Assembly (NCBI GenBank): GCA_964403795.1
Contig: CAYOHP010000037.1
Coordinates: forward strand, 1-49,501
Direction of reading: 5' to 3'
DNA from: CAYOHP01 sp964403795 [NCBI: uncultured bacterium]
GTDB lineage: Bacteria > Muiribacteriota > UBA6191 > CAZXTJ01
Length of the DNA: 49,501 nucleotides
Shown in pieces: positions 8,168 to 19,215 of the stretch; the stretch's first letter is position 1, and every line of letters starts with the position of its first letter. The translations under genes and the position numbers were made by a program. Below the pieces are notes generated by a model, which was given only the letters and a program-made list of their open reading frames with translations, ran no database searches and was not told the DNA's origin.

Positions 8168-9103
8168 GTGGTCAGGCCCACGATCTTCGTCGCCGCCCTG
8201 GTGGCGGCCGGACTCCTGCCGGGAGGCGCATGGGCCAACCAGCCGCCTTCGGGCTATGTCGACGACTCCACTTGCGGTGACTGTCACACCGAACGGTGGG
8301 AGGAGTTCAAGTCGAGCTCCCACGCCTTCTTCGGCGACAAGCGATCCCCGGCCGCCAAACACTCCTGCCAGTCCTGCCACGGACCGGGCGAGGCCCACGT
8401 GGACGAAGGGGGCGGGGCCGGCGTCGGCGGGATGATGGACTTCACCAAGGCACCCGCCAAGACGGTGAACGAGACCTGCCTCTCCTGCCACGACAAGGGC
8501 AAGCTGGCCCTCTTCCAGGGGAGCCAGCACGAGAGCCGGGGCGTCTCCTGCTTGAGCTGCCACAGCATCCACGGTGGCAACCCCAAGAACACCAAGTTCG
8601 CCACCCAGACCGAGACCTGCACCCAGTGCCACAAGAGCCTGAAGTCGGACATGCAGCGCTTCTCGCACCACCCCATCAAGGAGGGGCGGATGCAGTGCAG
8701 CGACTGCCACAACCCCCACGGCTCGGTCGGCGAGAAGCTGATCGACGACGTGAGTGTCAATGACAAGTGCCTGAGCTGCCACGCCGAGCACCGGGGACCC
8801 TTCGTCTGGGAGCACGCTCCCGTGACCGAGAACTGCCTCTCGTGCCACAAGGCCCACGGCTCCTCGCACGCCAAGCTGCTGCAGACCCGGATGCCCTACC
8901 TCTGCCAGCGGTGCCACGGCGCCCAGCGCCACCCCTCGACCCTCTACGCCATCAACCCGGCCAGCCGCACCGGCGTGGCCGCCAATCTGCAGGTCCCGCT
9001 CCGACTCCTGGGAGGTCGAGGCGGACCTGGAACCCCCTGTATCGGATGCCACTCCCAGGTCCACGGCAGCAACCACCCCTCGGGCAAGGCCTACCTGCGC
9101 TAG
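8168..9103 (+). CDS. DmsE-type decahaem c-type cytochrome (second copy)
   Basis: 311 residues with a clear signal peptide (hydrophobic about 6-19, cleavage near AWA-N). Ten CXXCH motifs are present: CGDCH, CQSCH, CLSCH, CLSCH, CTQCH, CSDCH, CLSCH, CLSCH, CQRCH and CIGCH. HHPIKEGRMQC and CHNPHGS match the first copy at 6564-7490, so the two are paralogues with diverged linkers. The expected role is a periplasmic electron conduit inside the barrel encoded 24 bp downstream. The start is a GTG with a GGGAAGG stretch upstream; no in-frame ATG gives the signal peptide. Confidence 0.92.
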   Translation: MVRPTIFVAALVAAGLLPGGAWANQPPSGYVDDSTCGDCHTERWEEFKSSSHAFFGDKRSPAAKHSCQSCHGPGEAHVDEGGGAGVGGMMDFTKAPAKTVNETCLSCHDKGKLALFQGSQHESRGVSCLSCHSIHGGNPKNTKFATQTETCTQCHKSLKSDMQRFSHHPIKEGRMQCSDCHNPHGSVGEKLIDDVSVNDKCLSCHAEHRGPFVWEHAPVTENCLSCHKAHGSSHAKLLQTRMPYLCQRCHGAQRHPSTLYAINPASRTGVAANLQVPLRLLGGRGGPGTPCIGCHSQVHGSNHPSGKAYLR

Positions 9104-9127
9104 CAGGGACCCTGGAAGGAACCCGTC

Positions 9128-11671
9128 ATGAACACCGCAATCGGCGTGGCACTGATGGGGGCCCTGGCCCTCGCCACGGTGGCCCCTACCCAGGCGGCCA
9201 GTGTCGAAGAGCGCTATCACCAGGATCTCCTCCGGGTGGTCGCCAAGTACCAAGGGGCGGCCAAGGTCCCGGACGGATCCGTGACCTTCCTGTCCCGCTT
9301 CCACCAGCGGACGGAGGACGCCATCCGCTCCGACCTGGCGGCCGCCGAGGAGGGCTCGCTGACGCCGCCTCCGGCCGCCGCTCCGGAGCCCGAGGAAGAG
9401 GAGGAAGCGGAGGTCGCCGAAGCTCCCAAGCCCGCTCCCAAGCCGGCCGCCAAGCCGACCAAGAAGCGGCCTCCCGAGAAGGACCTGAAGTACCGCAAGG
9501 CCAAGGGCGACGTGGCCTACCAGGCGGTCGACGAGGACGCCACCCAGGGCCGCTCCTGGGTCTACCACCAGTACACGGACCGGAAGTCCCAGGCCTATGT
9601 CGACGGCCTCCGGGTCACCGACCAGGGCGGCGACTACCGCTTCGAGGCCACCGCCGAGAACCTGGGGCGGAACGACCGGAACCTCCGGGCCACCTACAAG
9701 GGCGACCGGGCCAAGTTCTCGGTCCAGCACGACGGCACGCCCCACACCTTCGTGGTCGACGGCAAGACCATGTTCAAGGGCGTGGGCACCACCTCGCTGA
9801 CCATGGACCCGGCGATGCTCGCGGATCCCGCCATCCTGGGCACCGCCACCGCCCGCGGCACCCGCTGGATGCAGGAGTACGCCAAGGCACCCCTGATCGA
9901 CGTCGGCCTCCAGAGGGACCGGACCGCCTTCGACCTGGACTTCTACGGCGAGAAGTCGGACACCATCTTCAAGGTGACCCGGGATCGCCGGTCCGGGACC
10001 CGGGTCGGGTACGCCTTCGACGGGAACGACCGCTACGAGCTGCCGATCCCGATCGACTACGAGACCATGGACTACAACCTGACCACCGAGCGCAGCTTCG
10101 GGGACTTCTGGTTGCGGGCCAGCTTCCTGCTGTCGAACTTCCACAACGGCAACGACACCATGACCTTCCAGAGCGGCTCCCGGACCGCCGCCGACGTCCG
10201 CTCGACCAACCTCCTCGACCTGGCCCCGGAGAACCAGCGCAGCCAGTACTCGATCGCCGGTTCGGTCCGGAACCTCGCCAAGGACGGGCGCTTCAACTTC
10301 AACTACGCCAAGGGCAAGATGAAGCAGAACGACCCGCTGGTCGCCTTCTCCTCGAGCCTGGCTGCGGCCGCACCGATCCCGCCGCAGTTCACCGCCGACC
10401 AGGAGGTGGAGACCACGCAGTTCAAGGTCCAGTACACGATGAGGCCCTCCGACAAGACCCACGTGAACCTGAGCTACCGGGGTTACGAGTACGAGGACGA
10501 GGGTTCGAAGATCGCCTTCGGGGGCACTGCCAACGCCGACGGCACCTTCGCCGCCGACGTCACCGGGGCCCGCACCACCGAACACCTAAGCTACGAGCGC
10601 AAGACCCTCGACTTCCAGTTCGGCTACGACCTGAACGAGAAGAACAATCTCCAGCTCCGCTACAGCCAGCAGGACATCGAGCGCCACGAGCGGGAAGTGG
10701 CCGAGTCCGAGGAGGACACCTGGGCGCTGATCTGGGACTCCCGGCCCAACGACAAGTGGAACCTCCGGTTCAGCTACGACAACGCCGACCGGGACCACCA
10801 GGGCTACGACGTCTACGGCCCCTTCTACGCCTTCATCACGCCGCCGGCGATCGTCCCGAACAACACCCCGTTCATGCGCAAGTACGACCAGGCCTCCCGG
10901 GAGCGGGACCAGATCAAGGCCCAGGCCACCTTCGTGCCCCGGGACTCGCTGGCCGTCACCTTCACCGCCCTGTCGGCCAAGAACGAGTACGACGAGGACA
11001 ACACCTTCGGGATGGAGAAGGACGACGAGAGCCTCTACGGGATCGACCTCGACTACCGCAAGCCCGGGTCCCGCTGGGGCGTGAACTTCTTCGCCAACTT
11101 CGAGACCCACGAGAGCCGCATGGACAGCCGGGACTGGCAGTCGGGGGCCAACCTCGGCAATCCGTACCCGGGTGGCGACCCCGGGGCCACCACCGCAGCC
11201 CCGATCGCCAGCGACTGGAGCATGGACCAGGAGGACGACATCGACACCTTCGGGTTCCGCTTCGACTGGACCTTCGTCCCCGACAAGCTGGCCGGCCAGT
11301 TCGGCTACACCCGGGCCAAGAACGACACCCAGATCGACTTCGCCAGCCCGGTGGGAACCGGGGGTGGAATCCCCTCGGTCGGCATCACAGGACCGGACCG
11401 CAATGCCTTCGTGCCCGAGTCGCTGCCGGAGATCTCGGATATGGTCCAGGAGACCTACGACCTCCGCTTCGACTACAAGCTGAAGAGGGACCGCACCCTG
11501 ATCCTGGGCCTCCGCCACGAGACCTTCGAGTGGAAGGACTGGGAGACCGCCGGCTGGACCCCGGTGAACCTGACCGCGGCGGGAGCCGAGAACGGCCAGA
11601 ACTTCATCGACCAGCGGCCCAAGGACTACTCCAACACCACGATCTGGTTCTCGATGGGCTTCCCGTTCTGA
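9128..11671 (+). CDS. MtrB/PioB-family outer-membrane beta-barrel (second copy)
   Basis: 847 residues: signal peptide (about 1-24), a helical segment (about 25-75) matching the first copy (RVVAKYQGAAKVPDGSVTF), a Glu/Ala/Pro/Lys-rich linker, then porin-type amphipathic strands ending in a terminal Phe, the usual outer-membrane sorting signal. It should form the outer-membrane sheath for the decahaem cytochrome encoded immediately upstream. A GGAAGGAA ribosome site precedes the ATG. No Cys was noticed. Length and strand content fit the family. Which extracellular partner it serves is not shown here: no surface lipoprotein cytochrome is present. Confidence 0.87.
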   Translation: MNTAIGVALMGALALATVAPTQAASVEERYHQDLLRVVAKYQGAAKVPDGSVTFLSRFHQRTEDAIRSDLAAAEEGSLTPPPAAAPEPEEEEEAEVAEAPKPAPKPAAKPTKKRPPEKDLKYRKAKGDVAYQAVDEDATQGRSWVYHQYTDRKSQAYVDGLRVTDQGGDYRFEATAENLGRNDRNLRATYKGDRAKFSVQHDGTPHTFVVDGKTMFKGVGTTSLTMDPAMLADPAILGTATARGTRWMQEYAKAPLIDVGLQRDRTAFDLDFYGEKSDTIFKVTRDRRSGTRVGYAFDGNDRYELPIPIDYETMDYNLTTERSFGDFWLRASFLLSNFHNGNDTMTFQSGSRTAADVRSTNLLDLAPENQRSQYSIAGSVRNLAKDGRFNFNYAKGKMKQNDPLVAFSSSLAAAAPIPPQFTADQEVETTQFKVQYTMRPSDKTHVNLSYRGYEYEDEGSKIAFGGTANADGTFAADVTGARTTEHLSYERKTLDFQFGYDLNEKNNLQLRYSQQDIERHEREVAESEEDTWALIWDSRPNDKWNLRFSYDNADRDHQGYDVYGPFYAFITPPAIVPNNTPFMRKYDQASRERDQIKAQATFVPRDSLAVTFTALSAKNEYDEDNTFGMEKDDESLYGIDLDYRKPGSRWGVNFFANFETHESRMDSRDWQSGANLGNPYPGGDPGATTAAPIASDWSMDQEDDIDTFGFRFDWTFVPDKLAGQFGYTRAKNDTQIDFASPVGTGGGIPSVGITGPDRNAFVPESLPEISDMVQETYDLRFDYKLKRDRTLILGLRHETFEWKDWETAGWTPVNLTAAGAENGQNFIDQRPKDYSNTTIWFSMGFPF

Positions 11672-11702
11672 CCACAAGCGGGAACCCGATCCGTCCTAGC
11701 AA

Positions 11703-11729
11703 CCCCCTCCACCCCCCGGGTGGAGGGGG
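11703..11729 (+). terminator. Rho-independent terminator after the second barrel gene
   Basis: A 12-bp perfect stem (CCCCCTCCACCC, loop CCC, GGGTGGAGGGGG) is followed by CTTTCGTTT. It lies 31 bp after the stop at 11671. Confidence 0.9.
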
Positions 11730-11766
11730 CTTTCGTTTCCCGGCTCCCGGCGGCGAGAATGGACCC

Positions 11767-12216
11767 ATGACCCGCCTCCCCCGCCGTCGCCCGATCACCG
11801 CCCCCTTCGCCCTCGCCCTGGTCCTCGGGGTGGCGAGCGGGATCGCCGGCTGCGGGACCGCCGGTCGGACCCTGCCGGAACCGGGTCCTCCTCCCGGTGC
11901 CTCGGCTGCCGAGCACGCCCGACACCGGGCCGAGCGCCTGGCTGTCTTCGATGCCGACGGCGACGGGCAGCTCTCTCCCCCCGAAGCGGCGGCCGCCGCC
12001 GAAGGGGAACGCCGGGCCCGTCGCGACCCCGAGACGATCATGCGCTACGAGACCATGCGCCAGGCCCACCGCGATCACCTGGAGGCGATGGCCGCTGGCG
12101 AGGACGAGGCCCGGATGGCCGAGGTCGCGGCCGAGCTCGAGTCGGCCCGTACCGCCTGGCGGGAACGCCGCCGGGAGATGCTGACCGGGAAGGATCCCCC
12201 CGCCCCGGGACCCTGA
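11767..12216 (+). CDS. Small lipoprotein with one EF-hand-like loop
   Basis: 149 residues. An Arg-rich N-terminus, a hydrophobic stretch and a lipobox (GIAGC, Cys near 29) predict a lipoprotein. A single calcium-type loop DADGDGQLSPPE lies near residues 59-70. The rest is Ala/Glu/Arg-rich and probably helical. Single EF-hand lipoproteins may bind Ca2+ at the envelope, but no partner is indicated. The gene follows the terminator at 11703-11729, so it is probably transcribed separately from the barrel gene. Confidence 0.7.
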   Translation: MTRLPRRRPITAPFALALVLGVASGIAGCGTAGRTLPEPGPPPGASAAEHARHRAERLAVFDADGDGQLSPPEAAAAAEGERRARRDPETIMRYETMRQAHRDHLEAMAAGEDEARMAEVAAELESARTAWRERRREMLTGKDPPAPGP

Positions 12217-12226
12217 CGGCCGGACC

Positions 12227-14623
12227 CTACGGACCCTCGATCAGGTCGCGCAGGGCGGCCTCCTCGGGAGCCGTCGCCTCCAGCAGGTTGTCGGGATACA
12301 CCCGGTGGGCGACCATCGAGTCGTAGATCGAATCCTTGATCTGGGTGTCGAGCGCCATCCCCGCCAGGTACTGGAGCTCGAGCCCCAGATCGGTGTTCAG
12401 CCGGGCATCGGCGAGCCAGCGATCCAGGTCGCCCCCCTGCCCCGAGTAGGTGCCCAGGAGCTGGACCGCGGTCCCCAGGTCCACGCCCTCGAGCGAAGCC
12501 TGGAGCTCGGGATCGGCGTCGATCCGGCCCTGGAGGTCCGCCACCCGGATGCGGCGAGGACCCTTGTGCCCCAGCAGCACCACGTCATGGCCTTCGTCGA
12601 GCGTGGCACTGTTCCAGACCGAGCCGTAGGGGAAGACCCGGAGGAAGGTGCCGATCTGGCTCTTCACCGCCTCGGGGCTGGTCTCGTAGAACGGCACCCA
12701 CTGGGTCACCACCCCGCCCGGGTTCAGGCGGTCGCGGCAGAGCGAGAGGTACTCCTCCGAGTAGAGCGTCGCCGAACCCTTGACCCAGGGATGGATCGGG
12801 TCCGAGGTGATGATGTCGAAGGTCTCGCGGGTGGTCGCCAGGTAGTGCCGGGCGTCGTCCGGGACCACCACGGTGCGCGGGTCGCGGAGCACGTCGTGGT
12901 TCCAGGGCCCGAAGTGGTCGCGGGCTCCCTCCATGACGCGCGGCTCGATCTCCACCAGCACGATCCGTTCGACCTCCGGGTAGCGGACGAAGGTCCCGGC
13001 GGTGACGCCCGCCCCGCAGCCCACCACCAGCACGGTGCGCGGTCGGGGATGCACCAGGGCCGGCAGGTGACCCAGCATGCGCTGCACCCGCATGTCGAGC
13101 TCGTCGGTGGAGGCCACCACCTTGCCGCTGACGTGGAAGTCGAGGCGGCCGTCCGGGTAGCGGGAGACCGCCACCGAAGCGCTCGAACCCTCGGCGAGGT
13201 AGAGGAACTCGGCACCGGTCGCCCACTGGTGGACGACCCGCCCGTAGGCGATCAGTCCGGCCGGCACCGGAGGCACGACCCGGGCCCCACCGGCGGCCAG
13301 CGCCGCCGCCCGCCCCAGCGCACCCGGACCCCGGGCCGGCACCAGCAGGATCGCCGCCGAGACCGCGGCCACCGCCACCATGGCCTGCTGGGCGACCTGG
13401 GTCCCGACGCCGGGAGCCACCACCAGGCTGAAGCCGAGGGCCCCGACGATCGCACCCAGGGTGTTGGCCGCCGAGAGCAGACCGATCCTGCGCCCCGGGT
13501 CGCGGCGCCCGTCGGCGCTGGCCGCGATCCCCAGCGGAAAGCTGGCCCCCCAGAAGAGGGCCGCCGGTCCCATGGCGACGACAGCCCGCAGCGTGTCCCA
13601 GGCGAAGCGCTTCCAGGGGTCCTCCGCCGAGACCGGATCCAGGGTCCACCAGGGGAGCACCTGGAGGATGGTCCAGGCTCCCAGCGGGATCGTCACCACC
13701 AGGGCGAGCTGGCACCACCCCAGCGCCTCCGCCGGCCGACGTAGACGGGCGACCAGGGAGGAGGCCACCGCCGAGCCGACACCCAGTCCGGCCAGGAACA
13801 CGGCCAGCAGGATCGAGAAGGTGTAGACGGTCGCCCCCAGGAGCAGCGAGAGCTGGCGGGTCCAGACCACCTCGGCCGCCAGGGCGGTGAACCCCGAGAG
13901 GCAGAGCACCAGGTAGGGACGGACGTCCCGGTCCCCACCCGGGGTTTCCCCGGAACCCGCGACCTCGATGCCGGCTGTTCCGGCGACCTTCCCGCCGACG
14001 TCCTTGCCTGCCGCTCCGTCCCCGGACCGGGACGCCGCCAGACCCAGGGCCACCACCGCCACCACCAGGTTCACACCCACCGCCACCCAGGTGGCGAAGG
14101 CGACGTCATGGAGCCGGAGCAGCCAGAAGCCGGCTGCCAGGGTCCCCGAGACCGCCCCGACCAGGTTGGCGCCGTAGAGGAAGCCCAGGCGCCGCATGCC
14201 CTCGGGGTCATCCTCCACCCAGCGGGCCGCGATCGGGAGGGTGCCGCCCATCAGGATGGTGGGAGGGAGCAGGCAGACCAGGCAGGCAAGGGCCCGGAGC
14301 CGGAGGCTGGCCTCGCCGTACCCGATGGCCTCGAGGTAGAGCTGCTGCACCCAGGGCAGTCCGGTGAGGAGCGCCACCCCGGAGACCGCGATCCCGAGCT
14401 CGAGGAGGGCATAGACCCGGAGCGGGTTCCGGTCCCTCCCTGCCATCCGGGGGATCAGCAGGCTCCCCAGACAGAGCCCGCCCATGAAGCTCGCCAGCAG
14501 CACCCCGAGCGAGGGTGCCGAGGCACCGATCACCAGGCGCAGCAGGTGGAACCACACCACCTCGTAGACCAGGGCCGAGAACCCGCTACCGACGAACAGG
14601 AGCAGCATGGCGGGGAAGGTCAC
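12227..14623 (-). CDS. Fused multipass membrane protein / spermidine synthase-like enzyme
   Basis: 798 residues. About the first 500 form many hydrophobic helices (transporter-like: SGFSALVYEVVWFHLL at the start, repeated as SGFTALAAEVVWTRQL in the second half, an internal duplication). The C-terminal 300 have the spermidine synthase fold: nucleotide site LVVGCGAGVTAG, acidic VLVEIEP, and the SDPIHPW motif that replaces the canonical catalytic motif in this fused family. The reaction of these fusions is generally unproven. The GTG start at 14623 overlaps the stop of the upstream kinase as GTGA, so it is translationally coupled to the sensor operon. An internal ATG at 14608 is the alternative start. 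Confidence 0.85.
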   Translation of the reverse strand: MTFPAMLLLFVGSGFSALVYEVVWFHLLRLVIGASAPSLGVLLASFMGGLCLGSLLIPRMAGRDRNPLRVYALLELGIAVSGVALLTGLPWVQQLYLEAIGYGEASLRLRALACLVCLLPPTILMGGTLPIAARWVEDDPEGMRRLGFLYGANLVGAVSGTLAAGFWLLRLHDVAFATWVAVGVNLVVAVVALGLAASRSGDGAAGKDVGGKVAGTAGIEVAGSGETPGGDRDVRPYLVLCLSGFTALAAEVVWTRQLSLLLGATVYTFSILLAVFLAGLGVGSAVASSLVARLRRPAEALGWCQLALVVTIPLGAWTILQVLPWWTLDPVSAEDPWKRFAWDTLRAVVAMGPAALFWGASFPLGIAASADGRRDPGRRIGLLSAANTLGAIVGALGFSLVVAPGVGTQVAQQAMVAVAAVSAAILLVPARGPGALGRAAALAAGGARVVPPVPAGLIAYGRVVHQWATGAEFLYLAEGSSASVAVSRYPDGRLDFHVSGKVVASTDELDMRVQRMLGHLPALVHPRPRTVLVVGCGAGVTAGTFVRYPEVERIVLVEIEPRVMEGARDHFGPWNHDVLRDPRTVVVPDDARHYLATTRETFDIITSDPIHPWVKGSATLYSEEYLSLCRDRLNPGGVVTQWVPFYETSPEAVKSQIGTFLRVFPYGSVWNSATLDEGHDVVLLGHKGPRRIRVADLQGRIDADPELQASLEGVDLGTAVQLLGTYSGQGGDLDRWLADARLNTDLGLELQYLAGMALDTQIKDSIYDSMVAHRVYPDNLLEATAPEEAALRDLIEGP

Positions 14624-15766
14624 AGGCGAGGCTCCGCCAGGGGCAGCTCGAACCAGAAGGTCGACCCCTTGCCGGGTTGGCTCTCGAGCCGGATCGGGAT
14701 CTCCTGGACATCGAGGATCCGCTTCACGATCGCCAGGCCCAGCCCGGCCCCGCCGTGGCGACGGGTACGGGCCCCCTCCACCTGGCGGAAGCGGTGGAAG
14801 ATCAGCTCGTGGGCCGACTCGGGAATTCCGATCCCGGTGTCCCTCACCTCGACCCGCATCCGGCCCGGCGTTCCGGGGCATGCCTCGAGGGTGACCGTCC
14901 CTCCCGCCTCGGTGAACTTGACTGCGTTGGCCATCAGGTTCTGCACCACGGTCCGGATCCCGTCCCGGTCCCCGAGCACCTCGGAGCCCTCGCGCGGGTA
15001 GCTCCGCTGCAGCTGCAACCCCTTCTCCTCAGTGCTGGCCTCCAGCATGGCGGTCACGTCGTCGAGCACCTCGTGGAGCACGAAGGGCTCCCGGGAGAAC
15101 CGCACCTGGCCGGCGTCGAGCCGGGCCATCTCGAGCATTCCGTCGATCAGCTGCTCGAGGTGCCGCAGGTTGCGCAGACCGACCGCCAGCGCGTGGTTCT
15201 GCTTGGGGGTCAGGTCCCCGAAGCGTCCCTGGAGCATGAGTTCGGAGTAGGCGCAGGTCGAGGACAAGGGAGTCTTCAACTCATGGGTGAGGTTGGAGAC
15301 GAACTCGTCCTTCAACCGCTCCAGCTCGTCCCGCTCGGCGCTGGCCCGGCGCAGCCGGTCGACCATCCCGGTCAGCCGTCCGACCAGCTCGTGGCTGCGT
15401 CGCTGGCCCCTCCGCAGCAGGGCCCCGAAGGCCCCGAACACCACCATGAACGCCGGGACGTGGGCCAGCGCCACCAGATGGACCCAGCTCCCGGCCAGGC
15501 AGGCCGTGACCCCTTCCAGGCTCCAGGGAAGGCCCCGGGCGTGGAGATCGAGGGCCAGGAAGAAGACCGGCACCGGGACCGCCCACAGGAGTCCGACCAG
15601 CGCCAGGGGGTTCTCTCGGGGATGGAAGCTCCGGGGGTCCCGCAGGACCTGCCGCAGCTCCTCCCATTGTGCCGACCACCCGGTGACCTGATCCTGCAGC
15701 TCGGTCTGGCCCCCGTCCTCCAGGAGGGACGACCCGTGAGGGACTCCCTGGGTCGCCAGCGCGGGA

Positions 15767-15774
<8 letters not shown>
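14620..15774 (-). CDS. Membrane histidine kinase with complete catalytic core
   Basis: 384 residues: a soluble N-terminus, two hydrophobic segments (about 57-77 and 89-120), a short coiled linker, H-box NLTHELKTPLSS (His164), N-box NLMANAVKFT, DTGIGIP and GGAGLGLAI boxes. All catalytic elements are intact, in contrast to the degenerate kinase two genes upstream. It overlaps the sigma-54 regulator gene by 8 bp and is followed by GTGA coupling to the spermidine synthase-like gene. It is the best candidate for the kinase that phosphorylates the regulator at 15767-17146. Confidence 0.9.
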
Positions 15775-17139
<1,365 letters not shown>

Positions 17140-17146
<7 letters not shown>

Positions 17147-18711
17147 GGCGCTCGTCCTTCCTGTCGGGCCGGCATGGCGACCACGAACCGGAATCCGTCT
17201 TCCCCGATCGACTCGAACCCGAGCTCGCCGCCATGCTGGGCGACGATCTGCCCGGAAGCCGCCAGACTGGGATGCTCGGGGATGACCCCCCCGGCATCGG
17301 GCCGGCAGGCGGCTTCCCTCGCCTCCTCGGCCAGGCCGGTCTCGGTGAGCCGGAGGCCGAACATGGGAACCTCCTCGGATCCACCTCGGAAGGTCTCGAT
17401 CCGGAGCTCGGGGCGGCGTCCCGGCGGGTTCTGGTCGGCCGCCTCGAGGCAGTAGAGCAGCAGGGAGAGCAACGCCTCCAGCAGGTAGTCCTCCAGGCAG
17501 AGGACCGGCTGGGGCTGGGGATCCAGGTCGACGACCAGCTGGACCCTCCGGATCCGCTTGTCGAGCAGGGCGTAGTCCAACGCCCTGGCCATCACGTCCC
17601 CGACGGACCGCGACCGCCACTCGCGGCTCGGGATCCGACCCAGGTCCACCATCTTCTGCAGGACCTCGGTGATCCGGGCGACGTGCTTCGCCATCACCCG
17701 GGTCTTCCCCAGCACGTACTCGTCGGCGACCTTGCGCTCCAGGGTCTGGAGGACCCCGGAGATCGAGGAGGCCATGTTCCCGATGGCGTGGGCGATCCCG
17801 GCGGCGAGATGCCCCACCGAGGCCCGGCGGGCTTCGGTCCAGGTCTCGAATGCTTGCCGCGCCTCCTCGGTGACGTCGCGCCCCACGAGCAGGGTCTCGT
17901 GGGAATTCTCGTCGCCACAGGGCAACGCGGTCCACCGGACCAGCCGCTGCTCGCCGCTCCGGGTCAGGATCGGCCGGGCCGGACCCAGGTCGCCCGCTCC
18001 GGCTTCGCAGGGGCCTGGCCCGCGCACCGGCTCCAGACCTTCGGCCTCGGGCAGGGGCTTGCCCCGGAGTTCGTCGGTGGTCCAACCGAGGGCCCTCTCG
18101 GCATCAGGATCGAGGGAGACCACCCGTCCCTCGCCATCCACCACCACCGCCAGCGTCGCCTGACCGGCGAGCAGGCCCGAACCCAGCGAGGATCCCAGCT
18201 CCCGGCACCCGGCGACCTGGCCCGCCGCCTTGGCAGCCGGGGCTTCGGGCCGCAGATGGCTCCAGATCAGCAGATCCAGGTCGAGCAGCCGGTGCACCGC
18301 CAGCACCGCCAATCCCGCTGCCTCGCCATCGCCGCCCTCCCGCCGGATCGCCGCCTCCAGGGACGTCCGCACTGCATTCGTGAGGGCCAGCAGATCGCAG
18401 AGGCGGATCCCCATGCGCTCGTGCCGGCGGAAGAGCTCCACCCGGGCCAGCAGGAAATCCCGTCCGAAGGGAGTGGTCAGGAGGTCCCGGATCCACCGCT
18501 CGAGGTGGGCTCGGACCCAACCGATCCGGCCGGCGGGACCGGGCTTGCCCTGGAGGGCGGCCAGGCTCGCGGCCTCTGCGGCCAGGCCGTCCAGGCCGGC
18601 CAGCAGTCGAGGCGCGACCGAGACGAAAGCCTGCAGCGCCTGGGGCGGGGGTCCCAGTCCGGCGACCCGCCCGCGGCTGCAATCGCACTCCCCCTGGCAG
18701 CGGTTCGACAT
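17140..18711 (-). CDS. Globin-like/PAS sensor with a degenerate histidine kinase domain
   Basis: 523 residues. The N-terminus has three Cys (5, 9, 11). Residues about 25-155 look like the protoglobin/globin-coupled sensor fold: a helical region with FRRHERMGIRLC, where His97 would be the haem-proximal histidine. A PAS segment (about 180-285) follows, then H-box GIAHAIGN (His308). The ATPase domain is eroded: the N-box reads LLLYCLEAAD without Asn, the DxGxG box reads TETGLA, and GLGLA is HPSLA; only HGG remains. It therefore probably does not hydrolyse ATP and may act as a sensor or dimer partner for the intact kinase two genes on. Start 18711 is chosen because the sigma-54 element predicts transcription from about 18740, which excludes an ATG at 18741. 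The globin call is by eye. Confidence 0.75.
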
Positions 18712-18730
18712 GGCCCTCCTCCGGGCGCCG

Positions 18731-18746
18731 TTCCCACGCACGGGAA
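18731..18746. repeat. Inverted repeat at the predicted transcription start
   Basis: TTCCCACGCACGGGAA is a TTCCC-N6-GGGAA inverted repeat, the same outer arms as the palindrome at 18808. It overlaps the predicted start of the sensor operon, so binding here could give autorepression. Confidence 0.45.
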
Positions 18747-18750
18747 TGAA

Positions 18751-18765
18751 GCAATCCGCGTGCCA
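18751..18765 (-). promoter_or_regulatory. Sigma-54 type promoter of the sensor operon
   Basis: On the minus strand the site reads TGGCACGCGGATTGC, a near-consensus -24/-12 element with 10 bp between GG and GC. It implies a leader of about 29 nt before the ATG at 18711. Confidence 0.8.
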
Positions 18766-18807
18766 TCCGCACGGGACCCGAGGATCATTCCCGGGACCGG
18801 TGTTCCG

Positions 18808-18823
18808 TTCCCACCGGCGGGAA
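18808..18823. promoter_or_regulatory. Candidate activator-binding palindrome (best copy)
   Basis: TTCCCACCGGCGGGAA has TTCCC/GGGAA arms, extended by flanking G and C. It lies 43 bp upstream of the -24 element and is shared in near-identical form with the decahaem control region and the tetrahaem operon. Confidence 0.6.
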
Positions 18824-18831
18824 CGCGCGGC

Positions 18832-19215
18832 TCAGGCGCCCGGGCCAGCCAGGGCATGGGCCACGGCCTCCAGGAGCCGGTCCAACCGCAGCGGCTTCCC
18901 CAGGAAGGCCTCGACCCGGCAGCCCCGGAACCGGTCCCGGTCCCGCTGGGTCGGGAGGGCGCTCATGACCAGGATCCGGGTCGTGGACGACTGGGCGGCC
19001 AGCGCCCTCGCCACGTCCTCGCCGTCCATGTCGGGCATCATCACATCGAGGAGGACGAGGTCCGGGGCTCCGTGCTCCCGTACGCTCTCGAGAGCGGCCG
19101 ACCCCGACGAGGCCGTCCTCACCTCGTACCCCTCGTCCCGGAACAGCTCCTGGAGCACCTCGAGCAGGTCGGTGTCGTCGTCGACCACCAGGATGGAAGT
19201 CCGCGCTTCCGGCAT
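18832..19215 (-). CDS. Single-domain response regulator (CheY-like receiver)
   Basis: 127 residues, a receiver domain only: acidic cluster VVDDD near 10-14, phospho-acceptor Asp57 in LLDVMMPDMDG, and a KPL motif near 104. No output domain is present, so it probably acts in a phosphorelay or by protein contact. It lies upstream of the globin-like sensor operon on the same strand but is separated from it by the sigma-54 element, so it is a separate unit. An AGGAGGG ribosome site precedes the ATG at 19215. Confidence 0.85.
   Translation of the reverse strand: MPEARTSILVVDDDTDLLEVLQELFRDEGYEVRTASSGSAALESVREHGAPDLVLLDVMMPDMDGEDVARALAAQSSTTRILVMSALPTQRDRDRFRGCRVEAFLGKPLRLDRLLEAVAHALAGPGA

Noticed and set aside
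7868-10585. 905-codon minus-strand frame across the second decahaem gene
   Set aside because: The plus strand encodes ten haem motifs and a barrel; the opposite frame has no recognisable content.
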